Shown here one piece after another: positions 18,449 through 26,773 of a stretch of DNA of 43,758 nt. Each line of letters starts with the position of its first letter. Within the stretch, counting starts at the first letter, position 1. Source of the DNA: Gammaproteobacteria bacterium (GTDB taxonomy: Bacteria > Pseudomonadota > Gammaproteobacteria > Enterobacterales > Kangiellaceae). The stretch is taken from contig JAOUOC010000003.1 in the NCBI GenBank assembly GCA_029880585.1, positions 1 to 43,758 of the forward strand, written 5' to 3'. Both the position numbers and the translations under genes were made by a program. The notes beneath the pieces were generated by a model. It made no database searches and was not told where the DNA came from. It saw only the letters and a program-made list of their open reading frames with translations.

Positions 18449-20668
18449 TTACTGGCATACTTCATAATCATCAGGGATCCGGTTTTCCCAAAAAGGTAAT
18501 TGCTTTTCATCCTTACAGGAACCAAATCCTGAAAAAAAACCTCTTTTCTCGCTTGCCCAAACCAAACCATCTGGCAGTGTCAAATCCACAGAGGGCTCAT
18601 CCAGTTGACCAATCAAATCTCTCCACACATATAGCGCACCTGTTGCACCAGTGAGGTTCATCGCCTGATTATCGTCTCTGCCTAACCAAACTACAGCTAC
18701 TTTTGAACCTCCAAATCCGGCAAACCAGCTATCTCGCAAATCGTTGGTTGTTCCTGTTTTTCCGGCATAAAGTTTACGACTATAATATTTGCCAACCGAT
18801 TGACCAGTTCCTTCCTTAACCACCCGAGTGAGCAGATACTTCACCATAAAAGCTGCCTGAGGCTCCAATTGATGACTGGCATGACGTGGATAGCGTTGTA
18901 GCACGTTACCTTGATGATCCTGAACCGCGAGGATACCACTTGCATCAACATGTACACCACCATTGGCCAGCGTTTGATAGAGTCTTAAAACTTCCAGTGG
19001 TGACATTTCTATCGAACCCAATGCAACAGAAGGATAAGCAGGAATATCTCTTGTAAACCCTGCATCAAGCACTGTCTCAACCACATTATCAACTCCCACT
19101 GACATTGCCAGTCTTGCTGTTGCAAGATTATAGGAATTGATGAGTCCGGTTTGCAGTTCAATAGTGCCGTGAGTTTCCTTATCATAATTTTTAGGCGTCC
19201 ATAAACTGCCATCACTTCCTTTTAATGAAAAAGCTTCATCCTGAATTTTACTGGTCAGATCATAGCCACGCCCTTCCTCCAGCGCAGTAAGATACACAAA
19301 AGGTTTTATCACTGATCCGGTTTGTCTGTAGGCATCAATAGCTCTGTTAAAGCCTGCATAATTTGGATTTCGATCACTTACCATAGCCAAAATATCACCA
19401 GTCAAAACGTCAGCAACAATATTGGCTCCCTGTAGATGCCCTTTCTGTTTTGTGTAGATCTTTTCCAGTTGATTAATGCGACTGGACATCGCCTTTTCCG
19501 CCTTGGCCTGAACAATCGGATCAAGACTGGTAAATAACCAGAGTCCTTCACTATAAAGCTCTGAAAGACTGTACTCCTGAGTCAATTGGCGTTTCACATA
19601 TCCCATAAATGCTGGCACTTTACTGCTGCGGTATTTAGGCTTGGCGACTACCTGTAAACTCCTGGAAGCGGCACTGTCATATTCTTCCTGACTAATTAAT
19701 TGAGCTCCAAGCAATTGTGATAACACCAGATCTCGTCTTTTTTTCGCTCTATCAGGATTTTTTCTTGGATTATAAAAAGAAGGTCCATTTACCAACGCCA
19801 CTAACAGGGCTGTTTGTGAAAGATTCAGATTCTCCAGAGGCTTATCAAAATAAAATTCACTGGCTCTGGCGAATCCATGAATGGCGGTACTGCCATCCTG
19901 CCCAAGATAAACCTCATTAATGTAGGCCTGTAATATTATATCCTTGTCGTAATGCACTTCTGTGAGCACAGCCATAATGGCTTCACGCAGTTTTCGCCAA
20001 ATTGTTCGCTCATTACTTAAAAAGTGATTTTTCATTAACTGCTGCGTCAAGGTGCTACCGCCTTGCGCCAGCTCACCCTGAGTAATATTACTCCATGCCG
20101 CTCGAGCAATACCTTTAAATGAAATACCTGAATGTTGGTAAAAAGCCTTATCCTCAGTATTTAAAAGCGCAGTCACAAAATGCTCGGGTAGCTGCTTCAA
20201 TGTCACCAGCCTCCTGTCTTCAGGGTTGGCTGCATCTATACTGCCCAGAGAAAGCGGATCAAGTCGCAAAAAATTAACACTTTTTTGATTGGAAAAATCT
20301 TTTAATTTTACAATCTTTCCCTGAGAGATAGTGACCTCCAATACTTGCTCAGGCTGAAAACCATCCCAAAATTTAAATCCGCGAGTATAGATCACCATTG
20401 TGTTGTCATATTGCTCATATTGACCTGGACTCACCGCCTTGATTACCGGACGATAGCCTAACAAGTCCAGTTCATACTTCAGATCTTTAAGCGCCAGATC
20501 TTTTCCTAAAGAAAAGGAGAGAGGTCGAGCAAAAACCTTGGCGGGAATTTGCCAGGCTTGCTGATTAAACTCATCTCGTACCAGAGAATCAAGATAGATA
20601 GTTAAAATCACCAGGAATAAAAAGATAACCAGTGATAATTTGGCAATAAAGGCTTTAAATTTTTTCAT
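18449..20668 (-). CDS. mrcB: Penicillin-binding protein 1B, bifunctional peptidoglycan synthase
   Basis: This class A PBP has 739 residues, with a short cytoplasmic tail and one transmembrane helix (about 8-28). A UvrB-like domain 2 region follows (about 60-145). The glycosyltransferase domain has catalytic Glu172 in NTEDKAFYQHSG and GGSTLTQQLMKN. The transpeptidase domain has active-site Ser452 (SVIK), the SxN motif at about 512-514 (SYN) and KTGT at 637-640. It polymerises and cross-links peptidoglycan in the periplasm. All catalytic motifs are intact. The cytoplasmic tail is much shorter than in E. coli PBP1b. It starts 21 bases after gspB and its stop overlaps the longest reading of the HIT gene, so it is mid-operon. 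Confidence 0.95.
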   Translation of the reverse strand: MKKFKAFIAKLSLVIFLFLVILTIYLDSLVRDEFNQQAWQIPAKVFARPLSFSLGKDLALKDLKYELDLLGYRPVIKAVSPGQYEQYDNTMVIYTRGFKFWDGFQPEQVLEVTISQGKIVKLKDFSNQKSVNFLRLDPLSLGSIDAANPEDRRLVTLKQLPEHFVTALLNTEDKAFYQHSGISFKGIARAAWSNITQGELAQGGSTLTQQLMKNHFLSNERTIWRKLREAIMAVLTEVHYDKDIILQAYINEVYLGQDGSTAIHGFARASEFYFDKPLENLNLSQTALLVALVNGPSFYNPRKNPDRAKKRRDLVLSQLLGAQLISQEEYDSAASRSLQVVAKPKYRSSKVPAFMGYVKRQLTQEYSLSELYSEGLWLFTSLDPIVQAKAEKAMSSRINQLEKIYTKQKGHLQGANIVADVLTGDILAMVSDRNPNYAGFNRAIDAYRQTGSVIKPFVYLTALEEGRGYDLTSKIQDEAFSLKGSDGSLWTPKNYDKETHGTIELQTGLINSYNLATARLAMSVGVDNVVETVLDAGFTRDIPAYPSVALGSIEMSPLEVLRLYQTLANGGVHVDASGILAVQDHQGNVLQRYPRHASHQLEPQAAFMVKYLLTRVVKEGTGQSVGKYYSRKLYAGKTGTTNDLRDSWFAGFGGSKVAVVWLGRDDNQAMNLTGATGALYVWRDLIGQLDEPSVDLTLPDGLVWASEKRGFFSGFGSCKDEKQLPFWENRIPDDYEVCQ

Positions 20669-20689
20669 CTTTTGACTTGCACTAACGCT

Positions 20690-21373
20690 CTAATTAAACG
20701 GAATTTTTATCTGATGCCCATAGAACTCTACCACCATAAATTCCTTTTTTATTTGTCGCAGAACCAGATTGGGTGCTATTAGCTGGTTTTCCTCGTATAG
20801 ACTACCATCAAGAATCACAAAACTGTCTTTTGGATTTTCTGACAACACATAGGAGTTAATCTGAAGATCAGGAAATATCTTCTTGAGGTCTTCAGGTAAT
20901 TGACCCAATGTAATAAGCGCTGCAGGGTTTACCGGCTTTGTTGGTATAGAGACATCATTTTTTTTCAATTCAGGGATTTTCGCCGTTGTTGCTTCGCGTT
21001 TAACCGGTTTATAAATTTCTTTATTGTTTTCAATCGTTGCAACAGATGGTTCTGTCAGCGCTGCTTCAGCAAAAGCGTTATCCTGACCATTTTGAGGGTT
21101 ATTCGATGTCTCTACTACGATATTTGGAGAATTCGACGTTTGATTTTGCTTCGTCTGAAGTGTTGTTTGTTTTGGTAAATAGGCATAACCAAAAACCACG
21201 ATCAAAAGTACCAATATAACAAGCAGCAAACTTGTTTTTTTCCAAAAATTCAGTTTATGTTGTAATAGTTCAATTGCGGCTCCATTATCATCAAAATGCG
21301 ATTCATTGAGTAAATTGCCTGCATCGTCTGAGGCGGCGTTTTGTTGTTTTAAATAATCAAATAAAATTGACAA
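20690..21373 (-). CDS. gspB: General secretion pathway protein B (GspB/ExeB-like)
   Basis: The 227-residue protein has a cytoplasmic N-terminus (about 1-44), one membrane helix (about 45-68, LLLVILVLLIVVFGYAYL), a low-complexity Asn/Thr/Pro linker, and a C-terminal periplasmic GspB domain (about 155-227: ITLGQLPEDLKKIFPDLQIN, IAPNLVLRQIKKEFMVVEF). In Aeromonas, ExeA and ExeB form an inner-membrane complex that inserts the type II secretin through peptidoglycan. The start is TTG at 21373 with GGAG six bases upstream, only three bases after the gspA stop. No other type II secretion genes lie in the window. Confidence 0.87.
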   Translation of the reverse strand: MSILFDYLKQQNAASDDAGNLLNESHFDDNGAAIELLQHKLNFWKKTSLLLVILVLLIVVFGYAYLPKQTTLQTKQNQTSNSPNIVVETSNNPQNGQDNAFAEAALTEPSVATIENNKEIYKPVKREATTAKIPELKKNDVSIPTKPVNPAALITLGQLPEDLKKIFPDLQINSYVLSENPKDSFVILDGSLYEENQLIAPNLVLRQIKKEFMVVEFYGHQIKIPFN

Positions 21374-21376
21374 AAT

Positions 21377-23047
21377 CTACTCCAAACCATTAGTTGATGA
21401 AATTTTTTCGGCATCTTTTAATATCGGAATCCCTTGCAAGGTTTCACTATTAATTTGCAATATGGTTTCCATTCCGGCAATACCATCAGCTTCAATGCCT
21501 CTACTGGTTTGATATTGTTTGAGTTGCAAAAACAGATTTTGATCAAAATAATTAATCGGTTCATTGTTTTTTTGCATAATCAAATTCAATTTTTCGCTTA
21601 ACCATAAAACCGTGCCACCACTGTCATACAATTTGATATTATCAGTAAAGCCCTCCGGGGATTGCCAAATTAACAAAGCTTCACCTGTCCATAAATCCGA
21701 TAATTCCTGTAACGATATTTGCTGATCGGACTGTCCGAAGTTCATCAACCCATTCAAACCATCCAGTCGTATCAGGGTTCCCCAGAATTCACCGTGAATG
21801 CCCGCAGAAAATTTTAAAATGACCGGACGATTATACAAACGCAACTGCTGCCAATTAGATTGGAGCGATTGACACTTTAATCCATATTGAGAGGCATAAT
21901 CACAGGCTTCTCCATTTTTGAGCGGCTGATAATCAAGCTGCCATAATTTCAGCAATTGTTGTTTAGAACGAATACCATTGTGATCCCAACTCTGATCGCC
22001 AATCCATTGATTAACCTTATTTAATGTCGAATTTGTTTCCGAACTCTGAATGATAATTTCTGCTGTTTCCTGTAATTCAGATTGAGCTTTGTTGCTCGAC
22101 TGGCCAAGATAGTAACCACCAACCAACACAGCGACCATCAATAACGCAACTCGCCATGCCCCGGAAGTCGATTGCCAAAAATCACCAAACCATTTTTGTG
22201 TATGGTTTGCATGAGAAGTGGTATGTGATTCTACTTTCCAATCACCCAGAATTTCTTCAACAGATTGCTTCATCATGTTTTTCTCAACCACATTTTGCTG
22301 CTGAGTGTAAGCACCAATCAATGCTCTTTCACAGATGGTGTTGATTAACCGCGGTACGCCTTTAGCGTGCTGAAACAGGTAATCAATAGCTGATTTTGAA
22401 AACAGTGATTTTTTAGCGCCTGCAATTCTGGTTCGATGCAAAATATAAGCATCCGTTTCTTTTAGATTGAGTGGTTGTAAGTGGTATCTTGCTGTCACTC
22501 GTTGTGCCAACTGACGAAGATTTCGGTGCGCCAGTTTTTCCTGCAATTCCGGTTGACCTACCAAAATAATCTGCAGCAATTTTTTTTGATTGGTTTCAAG
22601 GTTGGTTAAAAGTCGTATCTGTTCCAGCACATCACTATCAAGATTTTGAGCCTCATCAATCATCACCACTACATTGAGATTTTTCTCATAGGCTTTCAAT
22701 AAATAAGCCGTTAATTTATCGGTTAAAACCTTTAGGCTGGAAGTAGCGGCCGGATATCTGATTTTCAGTTCATCGCAAATAGTCGCAAGCAATTCCAGAC
22801 TGTTCAACTTGGGGTTTAACACAAAGGCTAATTTGGTATTGGCTGGCAATTGCTGTAACAAACTTCTACAAACAGTGGTTTTGCCCGTTCCGACTTCACC
22901 GGTTAACAGGACAAATCCACCACCTTCCTGCACACCATAAAGCAAATGACCCAGCGCTTCCTTGTAGCGATGGCTCAGGAATAAAAACCGCGGATCCGGC
23001 GAAATGGAAAAAGGTTTTTCTTTTAATGCAAAGTGTGACAGGTACAT
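21377..23047 (-). CDS. gspA: GspA/ExeA-type AAA ATPase with periplasmic peptidoglycan-binding domain
   Basis: The 556-residue inner-membrane ATPase has an N-terminal AAA module (about 1-265) with Walker A GEVGTGKTT (50-58) and Walker B VVMIDEAQNL (about 126-135). One transmembrane helix follows (about 297-316, VALLMVAVLVGGYYLGQ). The periplasmic part has a region resembling the C39-like domain of GspA proteins (CDYASQYGLKCQSL ... NRPVILKF) and a C-terminal peptidoglycan-binding repeat (about 505-545, LKQYQTSRGIEADGIAG). The opening MYLSHFALKEKPFSISPDPRF is typical of ExeA/MshM proteins. With gspB three bases downstream, GspA is favoured over MshM. It probably heads the operon with mrcB and the HIT gene. 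Confidence 0.9.
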   Translation of the reverse strand: MYLSHFALKEKPFSISPDPRFLFLSHRYKEALGHLLYGVQEGGGFVLLTGEVGTGKTTVCRSLLQQLPANTKLAFVLNPKLNSLELLATICDELKIRYPAATSSLKVLTDKLTAYLLKAYEKNLNVVVMIDEAQNLDSDVLEQIRLLTNLETNQKKLLQIILVGQPELQEKLAHRNLRQLAQRVTARYHLQPLNLKETDAYILHRTRIAGAKKSLFSKSAIDYLFQHAKGVPRLINTICERALIGAYTQQQNVVEKNMMKQSVEEILGDWKVESHTTSHANHTQKWFGDFWQSTSGAWRVALLMVAVLVGGYYLGQSSNKAQSELQETAEIIIQSSETNSTLNKVNQWIGDQSWDHNGIRSKQQLLKLWQLDYQPLKNGEACDYASQYGLKCQSLQSNWQQLRLYNRPVILKFSAGIHGEFWGTLIRLDGLNGLMNFGQSDQQISLQELSDLWTGEALLIWQSPEGFTDNIKLYDSGGTVLWLSEKLNLIMQKNNEPINYFDQNLFLQLKQYQTSRGIEADGIAGMETILQINSETLQGIPILKDAEKISSTNGLE

Positions 23048-23255
23048 GATAGTTATCGATGCTTTGTAGCTCTTTGTCTGTTTAATAAATACCTTAATGA
23101 CTCATCCGCTAATTTAAAGTTCCTTGTTTACCTTCTTCGAATCAGGTAATCCGGAAATTAACATAGCAAAAAGACAACTGATTAAGGTATGATTCTTTCC
23201 CTAATATTTTTCAACATGCAATTATAGTGCACTCAAAAGACAAGCAAAGAATACC

Positions 23256-23621
23256 ATGAGTCAGACAAGTAGTGTAAGTCAAAGAGAAATAAAAATAACA
23301 CTATTGTGTCAAGCTTTGGCACTTGTCGGATTAATCTTGCCTTTGTGCAATATACTCTTTCCTTTTTTGCTTTGGAAAATATTTAACAACCAATCAGCAT
23401 TTATTGATAGACATGGCAGGGCAATTATTGACTTTCAGATAACCATTACATTGTCATTGTTTATTGCTGTTTTACTAACATTTGTCTCCATTGGCATACC
23501 TTTTATCATGGGTTTAATTGCTTTTAATATTGGCTGTATTATCATAGCGATGATAAAAGCCAATAATGGACTGAATTATGCCTTTCCTTTCAGTCTTGAG
23601 TTGATGAGAAAATCGGTTTGA
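23256..23621 (+). CDS. DUF4870-like small membrane protein
   Basis: The 121-residue protein has three hydrophobic segments (about 14-38, 56-76 and 80-98) and the motif HGRAIIDFQITI between them, as in the DUF4870/Tic20-like family. The function is unknown. The start at 23256 is preceded by an A/G-rich stretch. It is divergent from gspA across 208 bases, in which I see no clear paired promoter hexamers. cca follows 52 bases downstream and may be read through. Confidence 0.75.
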   Translation: MSQTSSVSQREIKITLLCQALALVGLILPLCNILFPFLLWKIFNNQSAFIDRHGRAIIDFQITITLSLFIAVLLTFVSIGIPFIMGLIAFNIGCIIIAMIKANNGLNYAFPFSLELMRKSV

Positions 23622-23673
23622 TAGCAAGTCGATCAATGTATGATGTAACGATCAAAGATCAAAGTGTAGCAGT

Positions 23674-24894
23674 ATGCAAATTTATCTAGTCGGCGGAGCT
23701 GTAAGAGACAAATATCTGGAATATCCGGTCAGAGAAAAAGACTGGGTTGTAGTTGGCTCATCAGCTGATGACTTACTCTCTCAAGGTTATAAACAGGTTG
23801 GTAAGGGTTTTCCTGTTTTCCTGCACCCTGAAACTCATGAAGAATACGCGCTGGCTCGAACTGAAAAGAAATCGGGGCAAGGCTATTACGGCTTTGATAT
23901 TTATACAGGCAAGGAAGTTACTCTGGAAGAAGATCTTGCCCGCCGTGATCTGACCATTAATGCTATGGCATTAGATAATAAGGAAAATCTGATTGACCCA
24001 TGCAATGGATTGAATGATTTAAAAAAGAAAGTTCTTCGTCACATCTCTCCCAGCTTTGCAGAAGATCCATTAAGGGTTTTAAGAGTTGCCCGTTTTGCTG
24101 CCAGATATCATCATCTGGGATTTTCCATAGCAAAAGAAACGCTTTCACTAATGAAATCTCTGGTAGATTCCGGAGAGCTAAAAACCTTACCAGCCGAACG
24201 TGTCTGGCTTGAAACCGAAAAAGCCTTAACAGAAAAATCTCCTCAAATTTACTTTGAGGTACTGAGGCAATGCAATGCTTTAAAATACTGGTTTGAAGAA
24301 ATTGATTGTTTGTGGGGAGTTCCCAACCCACCTCGCTGGCACCCGGAAATTGATACCGGTATTCATACCATGATGGTTTTGGAGCAGGCCGCAAAGATAA
24401 CAGATGATCCGGTTACCCGTTTTGCGGCTCTTTGTCATGATTTGGGCAAAGGCGCAACACCGGCTCACATTCTGCCAAGTCATCCGGGACACGAGAAACG
24501 CGGCATTCCGATCATTGTCAAACTCTGCAAACGACTAACAACACCACGTCATTATGAAAAACTGGCAACCTTGTGCAGTGAATACCACCTACATTTACAC
24601 CGCATTGAAGAGCTCAGGGCAAACACAATTGTAAAAGTGCTTGAGGCAACTCGAGCGTTTCATAATCCGGCTATGTTAGAAAAGTTTGTTCAGGTTTGTG
24701 AAGCTGATTTTAAGGGACGAACAGGATTTGAAAACCGCCCTTATCCTCAGGCAACGATAATCAAGCAGGCGTATCACGCTTGTCAAAGCCTTGATGTACA
24801 GGATTTGATTGCTCAGGGATTTAATGGCAGTCAACTGGGCGAAGAACTACATCGTCAACGCGTTAATCTGGTTAAACAACTCACCAACAAATAA
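23674..24894 (+). CDS. cca: Multifunctional CCA tRNA nucleotidyltransferase with HD domain
   Basis: Cca adds or repairs the 3' CCA of tRNAs; the HD domain has phosphatase/phosphodiesterase activity in E. coli. The 406-residue protein matches E. coli Cca along its length: VGGAVRD (6-12), HEEYALARTEKKSG, RRDLTINAMA, EDPLRVLRVARFAARY, HPEIDTGIHT and the HD motif in ALCHDLGKG. One oddity is that the catalytic DxD carboxylates (Asp21/Asp23 in E. coli) read Glu21-Lys-Asp23, a conservative change that should still bind metal. It keeps its E. coli neighbourhood between ygiM and uppP, although several genes are inserted on either side. Confidence 0.96.
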   Translation: MQIYLVGGAVRDKYLEYPVREKDWVVVGSSADDLLSQGYKQVGKGFPVFLHPETHEEYALARTEKKSGQGYYGFDIYTGKEVTLEEDLARRDLTINAMALDNKENLIDPCNGLNDLKKKVLRHISPSFAEDPLRVLRVARFAARYHHLGFSIAKETLSLMKSLVDSGELKTLPAERVWLETEKALTEKSPQIYFEVLRQCNALKYWFEEIDCLWGVPNPPRWHPEIDTGIHTMMVLEQAAKITDDPVTRFAALCHDLGKGATPAHILPSHPGHEKRGIPIIVKLCKRLTTPRHYEKLATLCSEYHLHLHRIEELRANTIVKVLEATRAFHNPAMLEKFVQVCEADFKGRTGFENRPYPQATIIKQAYHACQSLDVQDLIAQGFNGSQLGEELHRQRVNLVKQLTNK

Positions 24895-24966
24895 CTCGCA
24901 AAGAGATAATTTTTCAAATTCCGTTAATTTGTAGATTACTTCGCTTTTTACTATATAAGAAAATCA

Positions 24967-24988
24967 TATAATGTTATAGCAGTATAAC
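24967..24988 (+). promoter_or_regulatory. Possible -10 box with adjacent palindrome upstream of small secreted gene
   Basis: TATAAT (24967-24972) abuts a perfect inverted repeat GTTATA-GCAG-TATAAC (24973-24988). The palindrome would cover the transcription start, an operator-like position. No good -35 is visible 16-18 bases upstream, so an activator or an extended AT element may be needed. Confidence 0.35.
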
Positions 24989-25012
24989 GATAATTTACTA
25001 TGGAGAGCATCA

Positions 25013-25366
25013 ATGAAATATCTAGTTCTATTTTTATCATTTTTTAGTTTCGGCGCAATGGCATCTCAAACTATCTGTACGCACGGCGATCAGGAAAGAA
25101 AAATTGAAATCGTTTACCCAAGCGGTGGCAATGTTCCTTGCGAAGTTCACTATACCAAAGCTGGCAGTTCTCAGGTTTTGTGGGAAGCCAAAAATACTGA
25201 AGGGTATTGTGAAGAAAAAGCTGCCGAGTTTGTAGCCAAACAGGAAAATTGGGGTTGGAGCTGTTCTGCTGTTGCAGAAGCGCCTGAAGCTCCAGAAGCA
25301 CCTGCTGAGGAAACTCCTGCTGCTGAACCAGCTGCAGAAGAAACAACTGACGATTCACAACAGTAA
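25013..25366 (+). CDS. Small secreted protein, unknown function, Cys-containing with Pro/Glu/Ala tail
   Basis: The 117-residue product has a signal peptide ending at MAS (about residues 1-18). A compact domain of about 65 residues follows, with four cysteines (ICTHGDQ, VPCEVHY, GYCEEK, WSCSAV) that could form two disulfides in the periplasm. The last 30 residues are a low-complexity acidic tail built from EAPEAPEAP and PAAEPAAEE. I recognise it only as a conserved hypothetical type with the CEVHYTK string; no function is known to me. The start is supported by a GGAGAG ribosome site. It is a single-gene unit with its own terminator. Confidence 0.85.
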   Translation: MKYLVLFLSFFSFGAMASQTICTHGDQERKIEIVYPSGGNVPCEVHYTKAGSSQVLWEAKNTEGYCEEKAAEFVAKQENWGWSCSAVAEAPEAPEAPAEETPAAEPAAEETTDDSQQ

Positions 25367-25380
25367 TTTTACATTATTGT

Positions 25381-25439
25381 AAAGCTCACAAGGCTGTTTC
25401 AACATTGCTTGATAAGCATAAAACTTGTGAGCTTTTTTA
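25381..25439 (+). terminator. Terminator-like hairpin after the small secreted protein gene
   Basis: The 12-bp stem AAAGCTCACAAG (25381-25392) pairs with CTTGTGAGCTTT (25424-25435) and is followed by further T residues. The 31-base loop carries a nested small hairpin GCTT-GAT-AAGC (25407-25417). It starts 14 bases after the stop codon. Confidence 0.8.
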
Positions 25440-25564
25440 TTTCCCCAGATTATCCAAAAAATCCTGTTCCCCCATTTCCAAGTGCCAAACCGTATTTTTT
25501 CCTGTAACATTGCCAGCTCTTTTTCGTCAAATAATAATCATATAACTTAAATCAAGAGGAAATC

Positions 25565-26119
25565 ATGAAATTAAAATCACTTTTATTCTTTTTAGCCGCA
25601 ATGATGCCACTGTCAATTTCAGCAGAAAAACTGGTTGAAAAAGAAACAGGTCTTCCACTGAATCAAAAAACACCTGAAATTCAAACCTATATGATTGATG
25701 GCAATCCTGCAACGCTGGCAGATATTAGTGGTGATAAAGGCGCTATTCTGGTTTTTTACCGATCTGCTGACTGGTGTTCATTCTGCAAAAAGCATTTGAT
25801 TGAAATTAATGGCTGGAACCAAAAGTTTAATGACATTGGCTACAAGTTTGCTGGTATATCCTACGACTCGACAGACATTTTAAAAACTTTTTCTGATGCT
25901 CAAAACATTGCTTTTCCTTTATTATCAGATCCGCAAAGCAAAACTATTATCAGTTACAACATTTTAAATACCGAGCAAAAACCTGGCTCAAAAGGTTATG
26001 GTATTCCGTTTCCTGGCATCATGCTCATCAATCCAGAAGGGGTTTTAACCTATAAATACTTTTATGAAGGTTACAAAGATAGAGTGAATCTTGAGGAACT
26101 GTATAACAGCCTGAAATAG
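25565..26119 (+). CDS. Periplasmic peroxiredoxin/redoxin-like protein (AhpC/TSA fold)
   Basis: The 184-residue protein has a signal peptide (about 1-20, ending SISA). A thioredoxin-fold redoxin domain follows: ILVFYRSADWCSFCKKHL with Cys71 and Cys74 as a CxxC pair, then FPLLSDPQSKTI and GIPFPGIMLINPEG, which holds the cis-Pro region. The substrate could be a peroxide or a protein disulfide; the CxxC spacing resembles thioredoxin/TlpA proteins more than classical one- or two-Cys AhpC. The start ATG 25565 is preceded by AAGAGGAA. It stands alone between a terminator and a REP-like palindrome. Confidence 0.85.
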   Translation: MKLKSLLFFLAAMMPLSISAEKLVEKETGLPLNQKTPEIQTYMIDGNPATLADISGDKGAILVFYRSADWCSFCKKHLIEINGWNQKFNDIGYKFAGISYDSTDILKTFSDAQNIAFPLLSDPQSKTIISYNILNTEQKPGSKGYGIPFPGIMLINPEGVLTYKYFYEGYKDRVNLEELYNSLK

Positions 26120-26130
26120 AAGATTCTTAT

Positions 26131-26160
26131 TGGCGTCATTCCCGTGCAAACGGGAATCCA
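26131..26160. repeat. REP-like palindrome
   Basis: GTCATTCCCG and CGGGAATCCA flank a 6-base centre; ATTCCCG (26138-26144) pairs with CGGGAAT (26151-26157). The GTCATTCCCGnnnnnnCGGGAATCCA pattern recurs as an extragenic palindrome in many proteobacteria. Only one copy is seen in this window. There is no T tract, so it is a weak terminator candidate. Confidence 0.65.
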
Positions 26161-26236
26161 TAATTAAATATACTGTCTAATGAGTTTGCTACATTATCAC
26201 CTTCATACGTATAGCTATACAAAAAAAAGGGGTTAT

Positions 26237-26773
26237 ATGAAAATTATTATCTATTTTTGGATTATTTTAATTTCCACCAATATAAATGCAAAAGAAATCT
26301 TTTTGCACAAACTGGATAGCTGGTTGATTGTTACTATGGAAGGTGAAGAACAATCCGATGTTTTGGCCTACAAGGTAAGTATTTTGGACAAAACCAGAAC
26401 TCGTAAAATTGAATTTCCCAGTCTGATAGGAGAAATAATAGTTTCGGAAGAAAACAATCAATTATTTAGCTGTGAATCAAATTCTATATTGGCTACAGAG
26501 GAAGCTTTAGCCTTTGATTTGAAAGGGAATCAGGTATTCTCCTATAAGCATCATGGCTATCTTAGAAATTGCGGTATCACAGAAGATAAAAAGATTTACT
26601 GGCTACAGTACAATCTTGTGGAAGACATAAATCCTCACAATGTTTTTATTGCACTATCATCTGATGGAAAAGTAATACACAAGGAGTCCTTTCAAGATGG
26701 TAAAAATGTAACCTTTAGATATTTGAATCGGTCATACTCAATTTCTATTCCTGATGCGGACTTACCAGGCTAA
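26237..26773 (+). CDS. Secreted protein of unknown function
   Basis: From ATG 26237, which has a GGGG ribosome site four bases upstream, the product is 178 residues. It has a clear signal peptide (MKIIIYFWIILISTNINA, then KE). The ORF track's 19-residue upstream extension from 26180 would bury the signal peptide, so I reject it. The mature part is mostly beta-strand-like (SWLIVTMEGE, AFDLKGNQVFSYKHHG, VFIALSSDGKVIHKESF) and resembles one or two blades of a repeat propeller, but I recognise no family. Two cysteines (FSCES and RNCGI) may pair. The stop overlaps that of the convergent GNAT gene by four bases. The gene looks AT-rich. Confidence 0.7.
   Translation: MKIIIYFWIILISTNINAKEIFLHKLDSWLIVTMEGEEQSDVLAYKVSILDKTRTRKIEFPSLIGEIIVSEENNQLFSCESNSILATEEALAFDLKGNQVFSYKHHGYLRNCGITEDKKIYWLQYNLVEDINPHNVFIALSSDGKVIHKESFQDGKNVTFRYLNRSYSISIPDADLPG

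Noticed and set aside
23734-23742. Cca called inactive because of Asp21 to Glu
   Set aside because: The change is conservative and all other motifs are intact.
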